DNA from: Chryseobacterium paridis
Lineage (GTDB): Bacteria; Bacteroidota; Bacteroidia; Flavobacteriales; Weeksellaceae
Length of the DNA stretch: 64,000 bases
Reading direction: 5' to 3'
Assembly: GCF_016595215.1 (NCBI RefSeq)
Contig: NZ_JAENHK010000010.1
Span: 1,411,390-1,475,389, forward strand
Numbering within the stretch: the stretch's first letter is position 1; each line of letters begins with the position of its first letter. Position numbers and translations under genes: made by a program. Of the stretch, positions 48,589-57,357 are shown one piece after another. Below the pieces are notes generated by a model. It had not been told where the DNA came from and ran no database searches. It was given only the letters and a program-made list of their open reading frames with translations.

Positions 48589-49212
48589 TTAAGAAGTTAA
48601 GTTTGAATTAACGTAATAACTCAAATCCACCTGTTTTTTGCTTTGTAATTCCTGAAAATTATCATAATATTTCCAATCTTGTTCGTCCGAATGATTAGGA
48701 GTTTTATCTATTGCTTCTAATAATGAGCCATCTTCTTTATAAGAAAATTCAATTGCCTCGTATTTCTCTCCATCTTTATCTATACCATACCAATACTTTT
48801 TAGTTCTATCTGGTATAGGTAAATTCGTCTGCCAATCGAGAACATATATACAAATAAAATGCTCAGGCTCAAGATCATTAATATTATAAACCAACTTTGA
48901 AATTAGTGGCCCATTTCCAACTTGAAGCGAATAGTTTTTATTTGTGTCAACAACAAAATTTCCTATAATTACTCTTTTTTTTATTTGAAATTGTTCTGAT
49001 TTATTACTTAGATAATCGAATATAACGGATTCACTTTCATTATCGTAAATTAAATATTTAATAAAACTTACTTGATTATTAATAATATGATGCTCTTCCT
49101 TTACTAAATTGTTAGATAAATTATCTACGAAATTAATTACAAACTCATTCGATTGAAGGGCTTGCTGTTCCGTAATTTCTTTCCCTGACAGATTATTATA
49201 TTGTTTAATCAT
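48589..49212 (-). CDS. AT-rich gene, 207-residue protein of unknown function
   Basis: A soluble, acidic protein without recognisable motif. It begins MIKQYNNLSGKEITEQQALQ. Later segments include VIIGNFVVDTNKNYSLQVG, CIYVLDWQTNLPIPDRTKKY and YWYGIDKDGEKYEAIEF. It is distinctly AT-rich relative to the giant genes downstream. No signal peptide or membrane segment. It lies 10 bp from the 380-residue gene. A role as partner or immunity protein is conceivable from size and place, but there is no direct evidence. Confidence 0.7.
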   Translation of the reverse strand: MIKQYNNLSGKEITEQQALQSNEFVINFVDNLSNNLVKEEHHIINNQVSFIKYLIYDNESESVIFDYLSNKSEQFQIKKRVIIGNFVVDTNKNYSLQVGNGPLISKLVYNINDLEPEHFICIYVLDWQTNLPIPDRTKKYWYGIDKDGEKYEAIEFSYKEDGSLLEAIDKTPNHSDEQDWKYYDNFQELQSKKQVDLSYYVNSNLTS

Positions 49213-49222
49213 AATTTTTTAT

Positions 49223-50365
49223 TTAAAATTCAATTTGTGTTTCAGGTGGAATACTTCTACCATTTTTAGCAGCTTTTTTAGTGAAAAATGTAAAATCTAA
49301 TCTTTTTCCTAATGAACTTTTTGGATCTAAATTTAAGTCTTTAAAAATATTAATCCCATTAACATTCATACTTGACTGAAAAATTTCGTCTTTCATACGA
49401 TGTAATTTATAAATATCTCTCGGAATATTATTTGATGGATCTGCTGGACGAATAAATTCTGGTAATACAAAGCTATTTATTGTTACTCTTTTGCTATCAG
49501 CATCTCCGCTCATATTTTTTAAAGCCGCATTCCTTAATTTTTTATATTCTTCAAAATCAATTGCTCCCTTATCTTTTGCATTCTTAAGAGTATCTAATGC
49601 AAAAGCAAATAAAGCTAACATTTGATAATCAGATAAATAAGTCACTGTATCTACATCTGGTGGCAATATTTTAGTATGTACTGAGCCTCCATAAAAAGAA
49701 TTTATTAACTGTTGATTTTCAGAAATATAATTTGTTAAACCATATTTTTCAATAAAAAATGCTTTTAATTTGTTTTGGAAAATTAATTTTTGGTTTTCAC
49801 TTTTAAAACAGTACAGAAGACCACCTCTTCCATCCTGCAGTGATGCGGGCTTCAACAAATTAGATGCATTTGTTAAGTACATTTCTGTTTCAGCAATTGT
49901 CTGAGCTTTTGGAACCCTAAATGCCTTTGTAATAATACCTTCAATCCAAGCATCTGGTAAATTTCCTTTTTCCAAACCAAATTTAATCATATTATTAATT
50001 TCTGTATCAGTAAAGCGAAGATTTGGCGTCTTCTTAAATCCATCCTCACCAATATCATTCCAGACGTACTGAGAAAGGCCTCTTTGTGCAATTTCTTCAG
50101 TCGGTTCTTCTCTAATTACACGTGTTTTAATCTTCAACCTTATTTCCTCACCTCTTTTTGCAGGATCTTTTTTATTTGATAATTGTTGTATTAAGTTTTT
50201 TGCATCATTATTATCAAACTCACTGGGCCAGCCATGTGCAGCAACCCAGTCTGTAATATCTTTTGCTATATTAAATAATTGATCATCAATAGTTTTTGTC
50301 TTATTTGTAGAATAATTTATCAACCAAAAATCTAATTGATCAATAAGTTTATTAAATTCCAACAT
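49223..50365 (-). CDS. AT-rich gene, 380-residue protein of unknown function
   Basis: An unrecognised soluble protein, predicted mainly helical (FNKLIDQLDFWLINY, EINNMIKFGLEKGNLPDAW, FFIEKYGLTNYISENQ, YLSDYQMLALFAFALDTLK). The C terminus is basic and polar (FFTKKAAKNGRSIPPETQ). The gene is AT-rich and is packed 11 bp after the 634-residue gene and 10 bp before the 207-residue gene. No export signal. Function unknown. Confidence 0.72.
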   Translation of the reverse strand: MLEFNKLIDQLDFWLINYSTNKTKTIDDQLFNIAKDITDWVAAHGWPSEFDNNDAKNLIQQLSNKKDPAKRGEEIRLKIKTRVIREEPTEEIAQRGLSQYVWNDIGEDGFKKTPNLRFTDTEINNMIKFGLEKGNLPDAWIEGIITKAFRVPKAQTIAETEMYLTNASNLLKPASLQDGRGGLLYCFKSENQKLIFQNKLKAFFIEKYGLTNYISENQQLINSFYGGSVHTKILPPDVDTVTYLSDYQMLALFAFALDTLKNAKDKGAIDFEEYKKLRNAALKNMSGDADSKRVTINSFVLPEFIRPADPSNNIPRDIYKLHRMKDEIFQSSMNVNGINIFKDLNLDPKSSLGKRLDFTFFTKKAAKNGRSIPPETQIEF

Positions 50366-50376
50366 TTTAAATAGTT

Positions 50377-52281
50377 TTAGTGGGTTAATGCATAATCGTG
50401 TATAAACTCTAATGCAGCTTTAGGGTGCATAGAGTCATATATGTCTTCAGTTACATCTAATAGATCATCTAGTTTATCTGCTACTTTACCTACAAGAGGT
50501 ATAATCTCTCTAGCTGCTTTCCAAGCCGCAACTACAGGTAACCAATAGATAGAATAATATAATTCATCATATTTTGTTGATTCCATGTGATGATACAAAA
50601 ATGCTGGAATAAAAGTAGTTTTATTTACAACATTATTAATATCCCATTCATGGACAGGAACATCAACTTTATTATCTGATATATTAAGGACTTGTATTGG
50701 TTGAAATAAATGATAATAACCATATGAATAAAAATCACGCTTATATTCATATTGAGCAGGGGTCATCCAACCTCCCGTAAATTTGAATTGTTTATAGTCA
50801 TTACATTCCACCACAATTTTATCAGCAAAGCAAAAGCTTGTCCTCATACTTGTAAAATGTTTTGAAGCAGCGTAAATGAAATACTCCGAAACATTTATAA
50901 TTAATGGTGATGCATCAAAATCAATAGATGGATATGTATATCTTCCCTCTACCTTCAATGTAGTCGCAGTATTTCGGGTATATTTGAATAATTTATTGAC
51001 ATCATCCTGATTACCTTTAAATCCAACAACATTATCATTATATGTATTGTTCCTATAAGGATTATACTTACTATAAGTCCACAATGCATAAATACTCATT
51101 ACAAACATATGAAGCGGTGTTGATTCTCTTCCTTCATCTTGTACAAATTTCGCATGGACATATTTATAGAGTGGAGAATAATACCATAACTTATTTTGCA
51201 GTCCATCCAATTTTCTTACGATAGCTTCATACAATGTAATATTAAATCGCTGATGTCTATATTTTTCAGCATCATTTTGAAAAAGTTCTTCGTTAACACA
51301 CACATAATTGCTACCACCTACAAGCTGTCCTAAAAATGCATCAATTTCGTTTTGTTGTGTCTCGGAGAAAGACATTGCTAGATACACAATAGAATTAACA
51401 TCATTTTCTGACAATTCTTTATCTAAAATATCTTTTAAATATTGTATCTTAAACTGTACGGTTGTATTGTTAATAACTGATTTAAGAATATTGATAAGTA
51501 AACTAATTCTATCTCTTTCAGAATAATTTTGTATTTCAACAAAGTATTTTTTTGCTGTTATATAAAATGAGGTTAGATCACTATAATAACTTATACAACT
51601 TTCTGAAGAAATACTTCCATAATTTAACTGATCATTTTCCCAAGCTGCCTTAAGATCATTAATTAATTGGTTTAAATTATTTAATGAAATATTATTGGGA
51701 TTTGCAGTAATAGTTGGAAAAACCTCATCTATTATCTGATTAATTCGAAGAGCAGAATAAATAGTATATTCAAGATATTTATTTTTTTTGCTTTCTTCTA
51801 TTTGTGATAGCTTCGCAATATGCTTGCTATAAAATTTATTTACTAATGGACTATAATGAGTTTGATTTATAGTAGCATTACCCATCATAGAAAAATTTAA
51901 TTTTTCATAAGATAATAAATAATTTTTTCCAACTGTATGTGAAAATACATATTCTTTTTGCGTGTAAAAAACATTAGATGAAAGATCTGCCGTTCTTACA
52001 TTTACCATATCTCCTGTTTGGGCATAATCAAAACTAGCAAATGATTTGGGTCTTTGTAAAACATTATCTGTTTTTAAATTTTTGGATATATATTCTGATA
52101 ACTTATATTCATCATAATATCCTTCTTCAACCCCACTTTTATCATCTTTTCTATAGTATGAGTATTTTTTACCTGTTTCAATTACAACAAATGAACTCAA
52201 AAAACCATCTACAGTTAAGGTAACATTTGTTATCTTTGATTCTCGTATAGCATTACCATTTCTTAATATATACGCATTCAT
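50377..52281 (-). CDS. AT-rich gene, 634-residue protein of unknown function
   Basis: An unrecognised protein rich in Tyr and Asn. The first 60 residues are beta-like (AYILRNGNAIRESKITNVTL). The middle is helical (YLEYTIYSALRINQIIDEVF, DRISLLINILKSVINN). The last 60 residues contain a mildly hydrophobic helical stretch (SIYWLPVVAAWKAAREIIPL, VGKVADKLDDLLDVTEDIYD). No signal peptide. Its strong AT bias (12 G/C in the 60 bases at 51661-51720) contrasts with the start of the upstream gene and with the giant genes, suggesting separate acquisition. Confidence 0.74.
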   Translation of the reverse strand: MNAYILRNGNAIRESKITNVTLTVDGFLSSFVVIETGKKYSYYRKDDKSGVEEGYYDEYKLSEYISKNLKTDNVLQRPKSFASFDYAQTGDMVNVRTADLSSNVFYTQKEYVFSHTVGKNYLLSYEKLNFSMMGNATINQTHYSPLVNKFYSKHIAKLSQIEESKKNKYLEYTIYSALRINQIIDEVFPTITANPNNISLNNLNQLINDLKAAWENDQLNYGSISSESCISYYSDLTSFYITAKKYFVEIQNYSERDRISLLINILKSVINNTTVQFKIQYLKDILDKELSENDVNSIVYLAMSFSETQQNEIDAFLGQLVGGSNYVCVNEELFQNDAEKYRHQRFNITLYEAIVRKLDGLQNKLWYYSPLYKYVHAKFVQDEGRESTPLHMFVMSIYALWTYSKYNPYRNNTYNDNVVGFKGNQDDVNKLFKYTRNTATTLKVEGRYTYPSIDFDASPLIINVSEYFIYAASKHFTSMRTSFCFADKIVVECNDYKQFKFTGGWMTPAQYEYKRDFYSYGYYHLFQPIQVLNISDNKVDVPVHEWDINNVVNKTTFIPAFLYHHMESTKYDELYYSIYWLPVVAAWKAAREIIPLVGKVADKLDDLLDVTEDIYDSMHPKAALEFIHDYALTH

Positions 52282-52290
52282 TTTTTTAGT

Positions 52291-54468
52291 TTAAGTAGTT
52301 AAATCGTTTCTTTTTAAATTGCTGTAATTATCGTCTGGCCTAGGTATCCACCTTGCATATTTATCAGAAGAGTATATCAAATCATCAATTGTTGTCACAT
52401 AAATACTATTGTTTGAACTTGGAGAAACAAGTTTAAGTTTCCCTGTCTGATCTTCTCCAATTACTGATAAACTATATTTTTTGTATTTTATGTTCTCTAA
52501 AGATGAATATGTCGTATCTTCATTGGCCAATAAATTTTTAAAGAAAAATTTGGGATTATTCAATTGTGCCTGGGTAGTGAGATTTATTAAAATATCATTC
52601 TCATCTGAAGATATACCTAATAATTTTTTACTAGGCAAATTTTCATTTTCTATATGTAATGAAAGTCCTGTTATAGTATTTAATTTATTATCGGTGAAAA
52701 CTTCTGTTTTCAGATAATAGGGTTGTTCAGGTTGATAGTAATTATTCCTTTCTTTATTATAAGATACAGTTCCTGAATTACTATTATCCAAATATGCAGT
52801 ACGACTTTGAAAAAAAGATCCCGTATTTTGGTAGATATTATTTAATAATGTTTCATAAGATACCCTTTGTAAACTCTCTGTTTCATTCTTTACAATAATA
52901 TCAGTAACCCTTTTAGTTGTTATTGTAGCAACATCTTTCCCCCCAGTTTTATTGTTAAAATCGATAAGAAGCAAATTCTGATCAATTACATAATCAAGCT
53001 CATAGGGATTAATCTTTAATTTAGATTTTACATTGATCATCCCAAATACATCGTCAATATCTTTTAATATTAACTTTCGGACCTCAATAGGCAAAGCAGG
53101 ATCTGATGGAACTATATCCTCTTCAACATTAAGTTCTTTTCCTTCATAAATAATTTGTATTATTCCAGAAACACTTTTCTGAGTACTGGTTTTGATAATG
53201 TCAAATAGAATTGGTTTAGTATAATTCAAATCATTACTTGATGATGGAGCTTGTAAAAGATTGCTATTTCTTACAAAATAGTTTTGATTTTCTGATAAGA
53301 GTTTCCCCATCTTAACATACATACCTGCTCCTGAATAATTATCAGTGGTTGGTTGGATCACTAACGATGGATACCCATTGAATTCTCTTACCGGCCAACC
53401 TGATTCAAACTGATATGAAGACATATTGTTAACAGTAGTTCCAATTCTTATGTTATTAGTACTTCCTTCAAGATTTTGATTTCCGTAAAAATTATAAGAC
53501 CTCTGTCTGCTTCCCTGGATATATAAATATGTTGTCTCAGCTGTAGCAAAACCAGAAATCTGACTGGCTATTTGTTCTACGGTTTGCAAAACAGAATTAT
53601 CACTCATATAGATTTTACCTTTTCCCTGAGCATGCAAACCATAAAATGCTGCAATATCAAGAAATTGGGTAGCTGTCTCCCTGATCAGCTTCTTTTTAAA
53701 AGCAGTAGTTCCCGTTGACTGATCTAAAATATGATCAGGGGTACGGGCAAAAGCCAGATTCAATTGAAATGGATTAGGATCGTTCGCAACTGTATAGTCT
53801 CCTTCGTTCAATACGATATCAATTCCTATGCTTCCTGTAGCATTTCCAAGATGGGTTCCCCTTGGGATCATGGGCAGTTCAAAAGCTTTTTTGGGCTCTA
53901 CTTCTGTGGTGGTAGTTCCAGTAGTTTGAACTTTAGAAATCTTAAGGAAATAATCATCAATAAGGTCAGTTTCTAATTGAGAATTGCCTACCGGATATCC
54001 GATATGCTGTGCAGTAAATGGAGGAACAGTAATTCCCAGCATATTATAGAGGCCTGTAAACTCTTTTTTGATGACATCTACAAAGCCCGTTGGTGTTGCC
54101 GATGTGATCAGATCTCCTTGAAAGAAGTCTGATCTGTTCAAACCTCTGTACACGATATATTTGATCGCAAGTCCTTTAATCGGCTGATTAAAAGGCTTCA
54201 GGATCGCATTTACTTTAGTGGAATCGCTTCCACAAGGTTGTAAAAATACCTGCCCCTGGCAAATCGTATATACTTTGCCGGTAAAGCTTACTTTGGAGGT
54301 GGTCCTGAATACGGTACCGTTAGCTCCAAATTTTCCGTTCGCGTCCTGATTAAAAGTCTGCCCCTTCTCAAGAAAGAAGAAAGACTCCGGCAGCAGGTCC
54401 GGTCGTACATTAAGCCCTTTACTGTCGGGAGATGTTGATAAACTTCCCGATGGAATATTTTGTGGCAT
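52291..54468 (-). CDS. 725-residue protein of unknown function, first large gene of the cluster
   Basis: No family is recognised. The open frame extends 17 codons to 54519, but MPQNIPSGSLS at 54468 is a more natural start because the extra residues (MTISHPLYLLLTPKITK) look like translated leader. The N-terminal third (residues 1-260, for example SFFFLEKGQTFNQDANG, KAFELPMIPRGTHLGNATGS) is encoded with higher G+C than the C-terminal part, which becomes AT-rich like the next three genes. QFLDIAAFYGLHAQGKGKIY and TTYLYIQGSRQRSYNFYG stand out. No signal peptide. It might be a carrier protein with an exchangeable C terminus (inference). Confidence 0.72.
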   Translation of the reverse strand: MPQNIPSGSLSTSPDSKGLNVRPDLLPESFFFLEKGQTFNQDANGKFGANGTVFRTTSKVSFTGKVYTICQGQVFLQPCGSDSTKVNAILKPFNQPIKGLAIKYIVYRGLNRSDFFQGDLITSATPTGFVDVIKKEFTGLYNMLGITVPPFTAQHIGYPVGNSQLETDLIDDYFLKISKVQTTGTTTTEVEPKKAFELPMIPRGTHLGNATGSIGIDIVLNEGDYTVANDPNPFQLNLAFARTPDHILDQSTGTTAFKKKLIRETATQFLDIAAFYGLHAQGKGKIYMSDNSVLQTVEQIASQISGFATAETTYLYIQGSRQRSYNFYGNQNLEGSTNNIRIGTTVNNMSSYQFESGWPVREFNGYPSLVIQPTTDNYSGAGMYVKMGKLLSENQNYFVRNSNLLQAPSSSNDLNYTKPILFDIIKTSTQKSVSGIIQIIYEGKELNVEEDIVPSDPALPIEVRKLILKDIDDVFGMINVKSKLKINPYELDYVIDQNLLLIDFNNKTGGKDVATITTKRVTDIIVKNETESLQRVSYETLLNNIYQNTGSFFQSRTAYLDNSNSGTVSYNKERNNYYQPEQPYYLKTEVFTDNKLNTITGLSLHIENENLPSKKLLGISSDENDILINLTTQAQLNNPKFFFKNLLANEDTTYSSLENIKYKKYSLSVIGEDQTGKLKLVSPSSNNSIYVTTIDDLIYSSDKYARWIPRPDDNYSNLKRNDLTT

Positions 54469-54799
54469 TTTTGTAATTTTTGGTGTTAATAAAAGATAAA
54501 GTGGATGACTGATGGTCAAAATAATAGAAACTGAAAAGCACTCTGAACCATTAAGATTGCTTAAGGCTTTAAGAATAGTAAGCCGTGGAATTATGTAAGG
54601 TTATTTCCTTAGCATATATCATGATTTTTCTTCACATTTCTTAGCTTCTTCAATACTTTCATTGTTCAAATTTTATTTTCAGATTTTACCATCTGACCGA
54701 AAGGAAAAGGTTTTTACTTCTCCGGAAAAGACATACCTCTTCCTGTACAATCATTTTGATGATTGCATTATTGATTTTCACTTTGAAATAATTCCGGAA
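54469..54799. other. Gap between the M15 peptidase gene and the rest of the cluster
   Basis: 331 bp with no supportable gene. It contains a small inverted repeat AATCAT/ATGATT at 54749-54764. No exact minus-strand TAnnTTTG was found, so readthrough from the M15 promoters or an atypical promoter would be needed to express the following genes. Confidence 0.5.
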
Positions 54800-54805
54800 T
54801 TATTT
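54786..54805. repeat. Perfect 20-bp palindrome over the M15 stop codon
   Basis: AAATAATTCC followed directly by GGAATTATTT, spanning the stop codon at 54800-54802. Lacking a following T run on the minus strand, it is not a standard terminator; a protein-binding site or cruciform is possible. Confidence 0.6.
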
Positions 54806-55306
54806 GGTGAAAACTACATATCCGTCTTTATCCTTTGGTAAATTTTGTAAGTTTCTCCAGGTAGCGTTGATCTTACGCGCTCCTTTCCAAATGGATCTGC
54901 GCTCAAAGTGTGGCAGATCTTTAAAAGTTTTCCAGTTTCCGCCCCAATTCCAGCCGTATTTTGCAAAGATCTTTACACATTCGTACCAGTCGGCGACACC
55001 GTCGTTATCCCAGTCTTTCGCAGTGTCCCAGCTTGCTACTTTTCCGTCGATAATCAGGCAGATGTCTACTGCTAATCCGTAATTATGAATGCTTTGCCCG
55101 GCTTTGGCATTGGTAACTTTTTTTCCGGCTTTTGTTCTTCCCTGTTCATAAAGCGCATCCTGTTCTTTAAAAGTTCTTAATCCCTGGGTAATCCTTACCT
55201 TTGCTCTTCCAGTAAGGGCTTCATCACATTCTTTTATGATTTGTGTGACTTCTTCCCTTACCAATGGATGGAGCTTTTTTATTTTATTTTGACTTGGTGT
55301 GTCCAT
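54800..55306 (-). CDS. M15-family peptidase, endolysin-like (L-Ala-D-Glu or D-Ala-D-Ala cleaving)
   Basis: A 168-residue zinc peptidase that cuts peptidoglycan stems. The zinc site is H74 and D81 (SIHNYGLAVD) with H133 (LPHFERRS). RITQGLRTFKEQDALYEQGRT before them is typical of CwlK/phage-endolysin M15 enzymes. No signal peptide is present, so it resembles endolysins that act after lysis or are carried by a particle. It is the first gene of the minus-strand cluster and is preceded by two promoter/operator modules. Enzyme class is secure; target bond and release route are not. Confidence 0.9.
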   Translation of the reverse strand: MDTPSQNKIKKLHPLVREEVTQIIKECDEALTGRAKVRITQGLRTFKEQDALYEQGRTKAGKKVTNAKAGQSIHNYGLAVDICLIIDGKVASWDTAKDWDNDGVADWYECVKIFAKYGWNWGGNWKTFKDLPHFERRSIWKGARKINATWRNLQNLPKDKDGYVVFTK

Positions 55307-55348
55307 GATTGATTTTAATATTTTGTGATTGGGTGTTTAATGATAAGA

Positions 55349-55383
55349 CAAAGCTATTATCACGTAACGCCAAAACCTGACGT
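55349..55383 (-). promoter_or_regulatory. Promoter/operator module, proximal copy, upstream of the M15 gene
   Basis: On the minus strand an imperfect inverted repeat ACGTCAGGTTTTGGCGT (55383-55367) is followed after exactly 10 nt by TAGCTTTG (55356-55349), an exact -7 match. The ATG is at 55306. The distal copy has the same geometry, and the repeats share 15 of 17 bases. Confidence 0.75.
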
Positions 55384-55480
55384 ATTATATTAATTATGAA
55401 ATAAAAAAGGTGAAAGATTTTCAAAATTTATATGGGTAATCTTTCTTTTCATAATTATAGCTTGTTCTTTTATTCTGAAA

Positions 55481-55518
55481 CAAAAGTACAGGCCCAAAAC
55501 GTCAAAACTTGACGTTTT
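55481..55518 (-). promoter_or_regulatory. Promoter/operator module, distal copy, upstream of the M15 gene
   Basis: A perfect 10-bp inverted repeat, AAAACGTCAA / TTGACGTTTT with a 3-nt centre (55496-55518), lies 10 nt (measured from its ACGTC core at 55499) from TACTTTTG (minus strand, 55488-55481). The repeat covers the place of the -33 region, as expected for a repressor or activator site. Confidence 0.78.
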
Positions 55519-55545
55519 AATTTCTTTTTTTAATAATTTTTAATC

Positions 55546-55584
55546 TCAAAAAAAAACCGACAACAGGTCATAAACTGTTGCCGG
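55546..55584 (-). terminator. Intrinsic terminator after the 485-aa secreted protein gene
   Basis: On the minus strand CCGGCAACAG (55584-55575) pairs with CTGTTGTCGG (55566-55557), with one mismatch and an 8-nt loop. A run of at least nine T follows (plus-strand A run 55548-55556). It separates this gene from the M15 cluster. Confidence 0.9.
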
Positions 55585-55610
55585 ATTCTTTGCCCTTATA
55601 TTAATATATA

Positions 55611-57068
55611 TTACTTTTTACACTTATCGTATTCAGAGATAATACTTCTCAGGTTCTCTTCATTTTTAAGATCAAAACTTTCTTTTTTCAGCGTTTCATA
55701 GACCACTTTACAATCTTTCAGATATTCAGCCAGTTTTTCTGAGAGCTTGTAGTTAGATCTGTTATCCAGCATTTGCCCTTTTGGCTGAAGGTCTGTCTTT
55801 ATCACATACTTTTGTGTCTCAACAGGGTCCTGAAGTAACATTATTTTATTTTCTTTTGCAATAAGTCTATAGAAGTATGAATTATTACCATATAAACTGC
55901 CATAGTTCTGCATCTTTTTCATGAACTCTCCCTTCACATCCAATCCATAATAACATTCTTCACTTCCATTGGGAGAAACACAGAAATGTATACCTGAATC
56001 TGCATCATAGATCTTTGTTGCCATACTTCTCATTCCCGGCAATTGCTTTTTTAGGGTCACACGCTGCCCAAACTTATCAGCACCTCCCTCTGGAAGCTTT
56101 TGGCCAGTCCTTTCGGTATCCAGCATTTCAAACCAGATCGTGATCATTCCTTCGGTTTTCTTACCCGATTTCTCAACCAGATATCCGGGAACATCATATA
56201 GATTAATACTTCTGTTGATAGCATCATTTACTTTCGCTTGCTGTTGTTCATGATTTTTATAATATGCCTGATGCTCCAGAGTATACCCCTCTAAGAACAA
56301 ATTGACTATAAATTCATTTACGAAAGCATAATCCGATTGTGCATAGCTTCGGGTAGCATCCATTGTAAATTTATTATTGTCATAAGTCTCTACATCATAT
56401 TTTTTAATTCCTTTACTGGATTGATAAAGCGTCCCCACTTTTACCCCATCAAGATCACGTACTTCCAGGCAAGGTCCACTATTAAAACCCACACAATTAT
56501 AGGATTTCGCATAACCAATGAGTTTTGCAGGATAGGATCCGTTATTAATAAAGATCTCTCCCTGAGATCCCAATCGTGGATTGTAAAGTCTTCTGATATT
56601 ATCCAATTTGCTTTTTTTCTCTCCTTCTCCAGCAATACTGTTAGCTTTTATCTGAAGATATTTATCCGCCAGGTTTTCGCGAGGAGTATTAAAAAAGGTT
56701 TCCAGTTCATTTTTATCGAATCCTTGTTCATTAAATAATTTATATTTTACCGCCAATTGATGGGCAATAATACGATCCGGTTTAAACGAGGTAATGAGAA
56801 TTTCATAAGGAATCTGGGTTGTCTTTCCATCTGCCGATTTCATATCCAGATAATACATAAACTCCTCCTTGGCTAATGTGACTCCTTTTAAATCTAGATC
56901 GAAAACTTTTTCATTATTTAAATCATAAAATTCAAAATGATCACGATAAGGAGATTTTAGAATTCCCACTTCTTTTTCATTAAACAAGAGTTTGTCTTTC
57001 TTTAGCTGGATCTTTTGAGAGAAAATAAAACATGGAAATAGCAAGGCAAAACATAAAAATGTTCTCAT
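55611..57068 (-). CDS. Secreted protein of unknown function
   Basis: A 485-residue protein with a Sec signal peptide (MRTFLCFALLFPCFIFSQK, cleavage near residue 18). The mature protein mixes beta strands and helices without a recognised domain. It includes LEVRDLDGVKVGTLYQSSKG, SNYKLSEKLAEYLKDCKVVY and a Cys-containing tail (ISEYDKCKK). No lipobox and no type IX sorting domain. It is separated from the M15 cluster by a strong terminator, so it is its own unit. Function unknown. Confidence 0.75.
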   Translation of the reverse strand: MRTFLCFALLFPCFIFSQKIQLKKDKLLFNEKEVGILKSPYRDHFEFYDLNNEKVFDLDLKGVTLAKEEFMYYLDMKSADGKTTQIPYEILITSFKPDRIIAHQLAVKYKLFNEQGFDKNELETFFNTPRENLADKYLQIKANSIAGEGEKKSKLDNIRRLYNPRLGSQGEIFINNGSYPAKLIGYAKSYNCVGFNSGPCLEVRDLDGVKVGTLYQSSKGIKKYDVETYDNNKFTMDATRSYAQSDYAFVNEFIVNLFLEGYTLEHQAYYKNHEQQQAKVNDAINRSINLYDVPGYLVEKSGKKTEGMITIWFEMLDTERTGQKLPEGGADKFGQRVTLKKQLPGMRSMATKIYDADSGIHFCVSPNGSEECYYGLDVKGEFMKKMQNYGSLYGNNSYFYRLIAKENKIMLLQDPVETQKYVIKTDLQPKGQMLDNRSNYKLSEKLAEYLKDCKVVYETLKKESFDLKNEENLRSIISEYDKCKK

Positions 57069-57284
57069 AGGATTTGGATATTAATTTTGTTTTTTAACGA
57101 CGTAAAATACGATTTTTTTTGTGTTCAAGGGTAGAATTTAAAAGCCTACACAAAGAAATAGCAGAACTAAAATATGGTATTATCAAAATAGAGATAAGAT
57201 GATTATCATCATAAAAAACAACATACAAAATCAACAAATAACTAATAATCAACCAGATAAACATTAATCAAAATTAATTTTACA

Positions 57285-57333
57285 AAAAGTCTACTTTTTT
57301 AGTAGACTTTTAAAAATATATGTTTTATATTTG
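57285..57333 (+). promoter_or_regulatory. Inverted-repeat operator over the promoter of the leader / EamA / metNIQ unit
   Basis: AAAAGTCTACT (57285-57295) pairs perfectly with AGTAGACTTTT (57301-57311) around a T5 loop. TATATTTG (57326-57333) is an exact -7 match 14 nt further on, so the repeat covers the -33 region. A sulfur-responsive regulator binding here is an inference from the downstream genes. Confidence 0.7.
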
Positions 57334-57357
57334 CAACCGTATTCAGGAAATAAAAAA

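Noticed and set aside
31784..55306. The island as a prophage or complete tailocin / contractile injection system
   Set aside because: No integrase, repressor, terminase, portal, capsid, sheath, tube, baseplate or tape-measure protein is recognisable in the window. Only fibre-like and endolysin-like parts are present.
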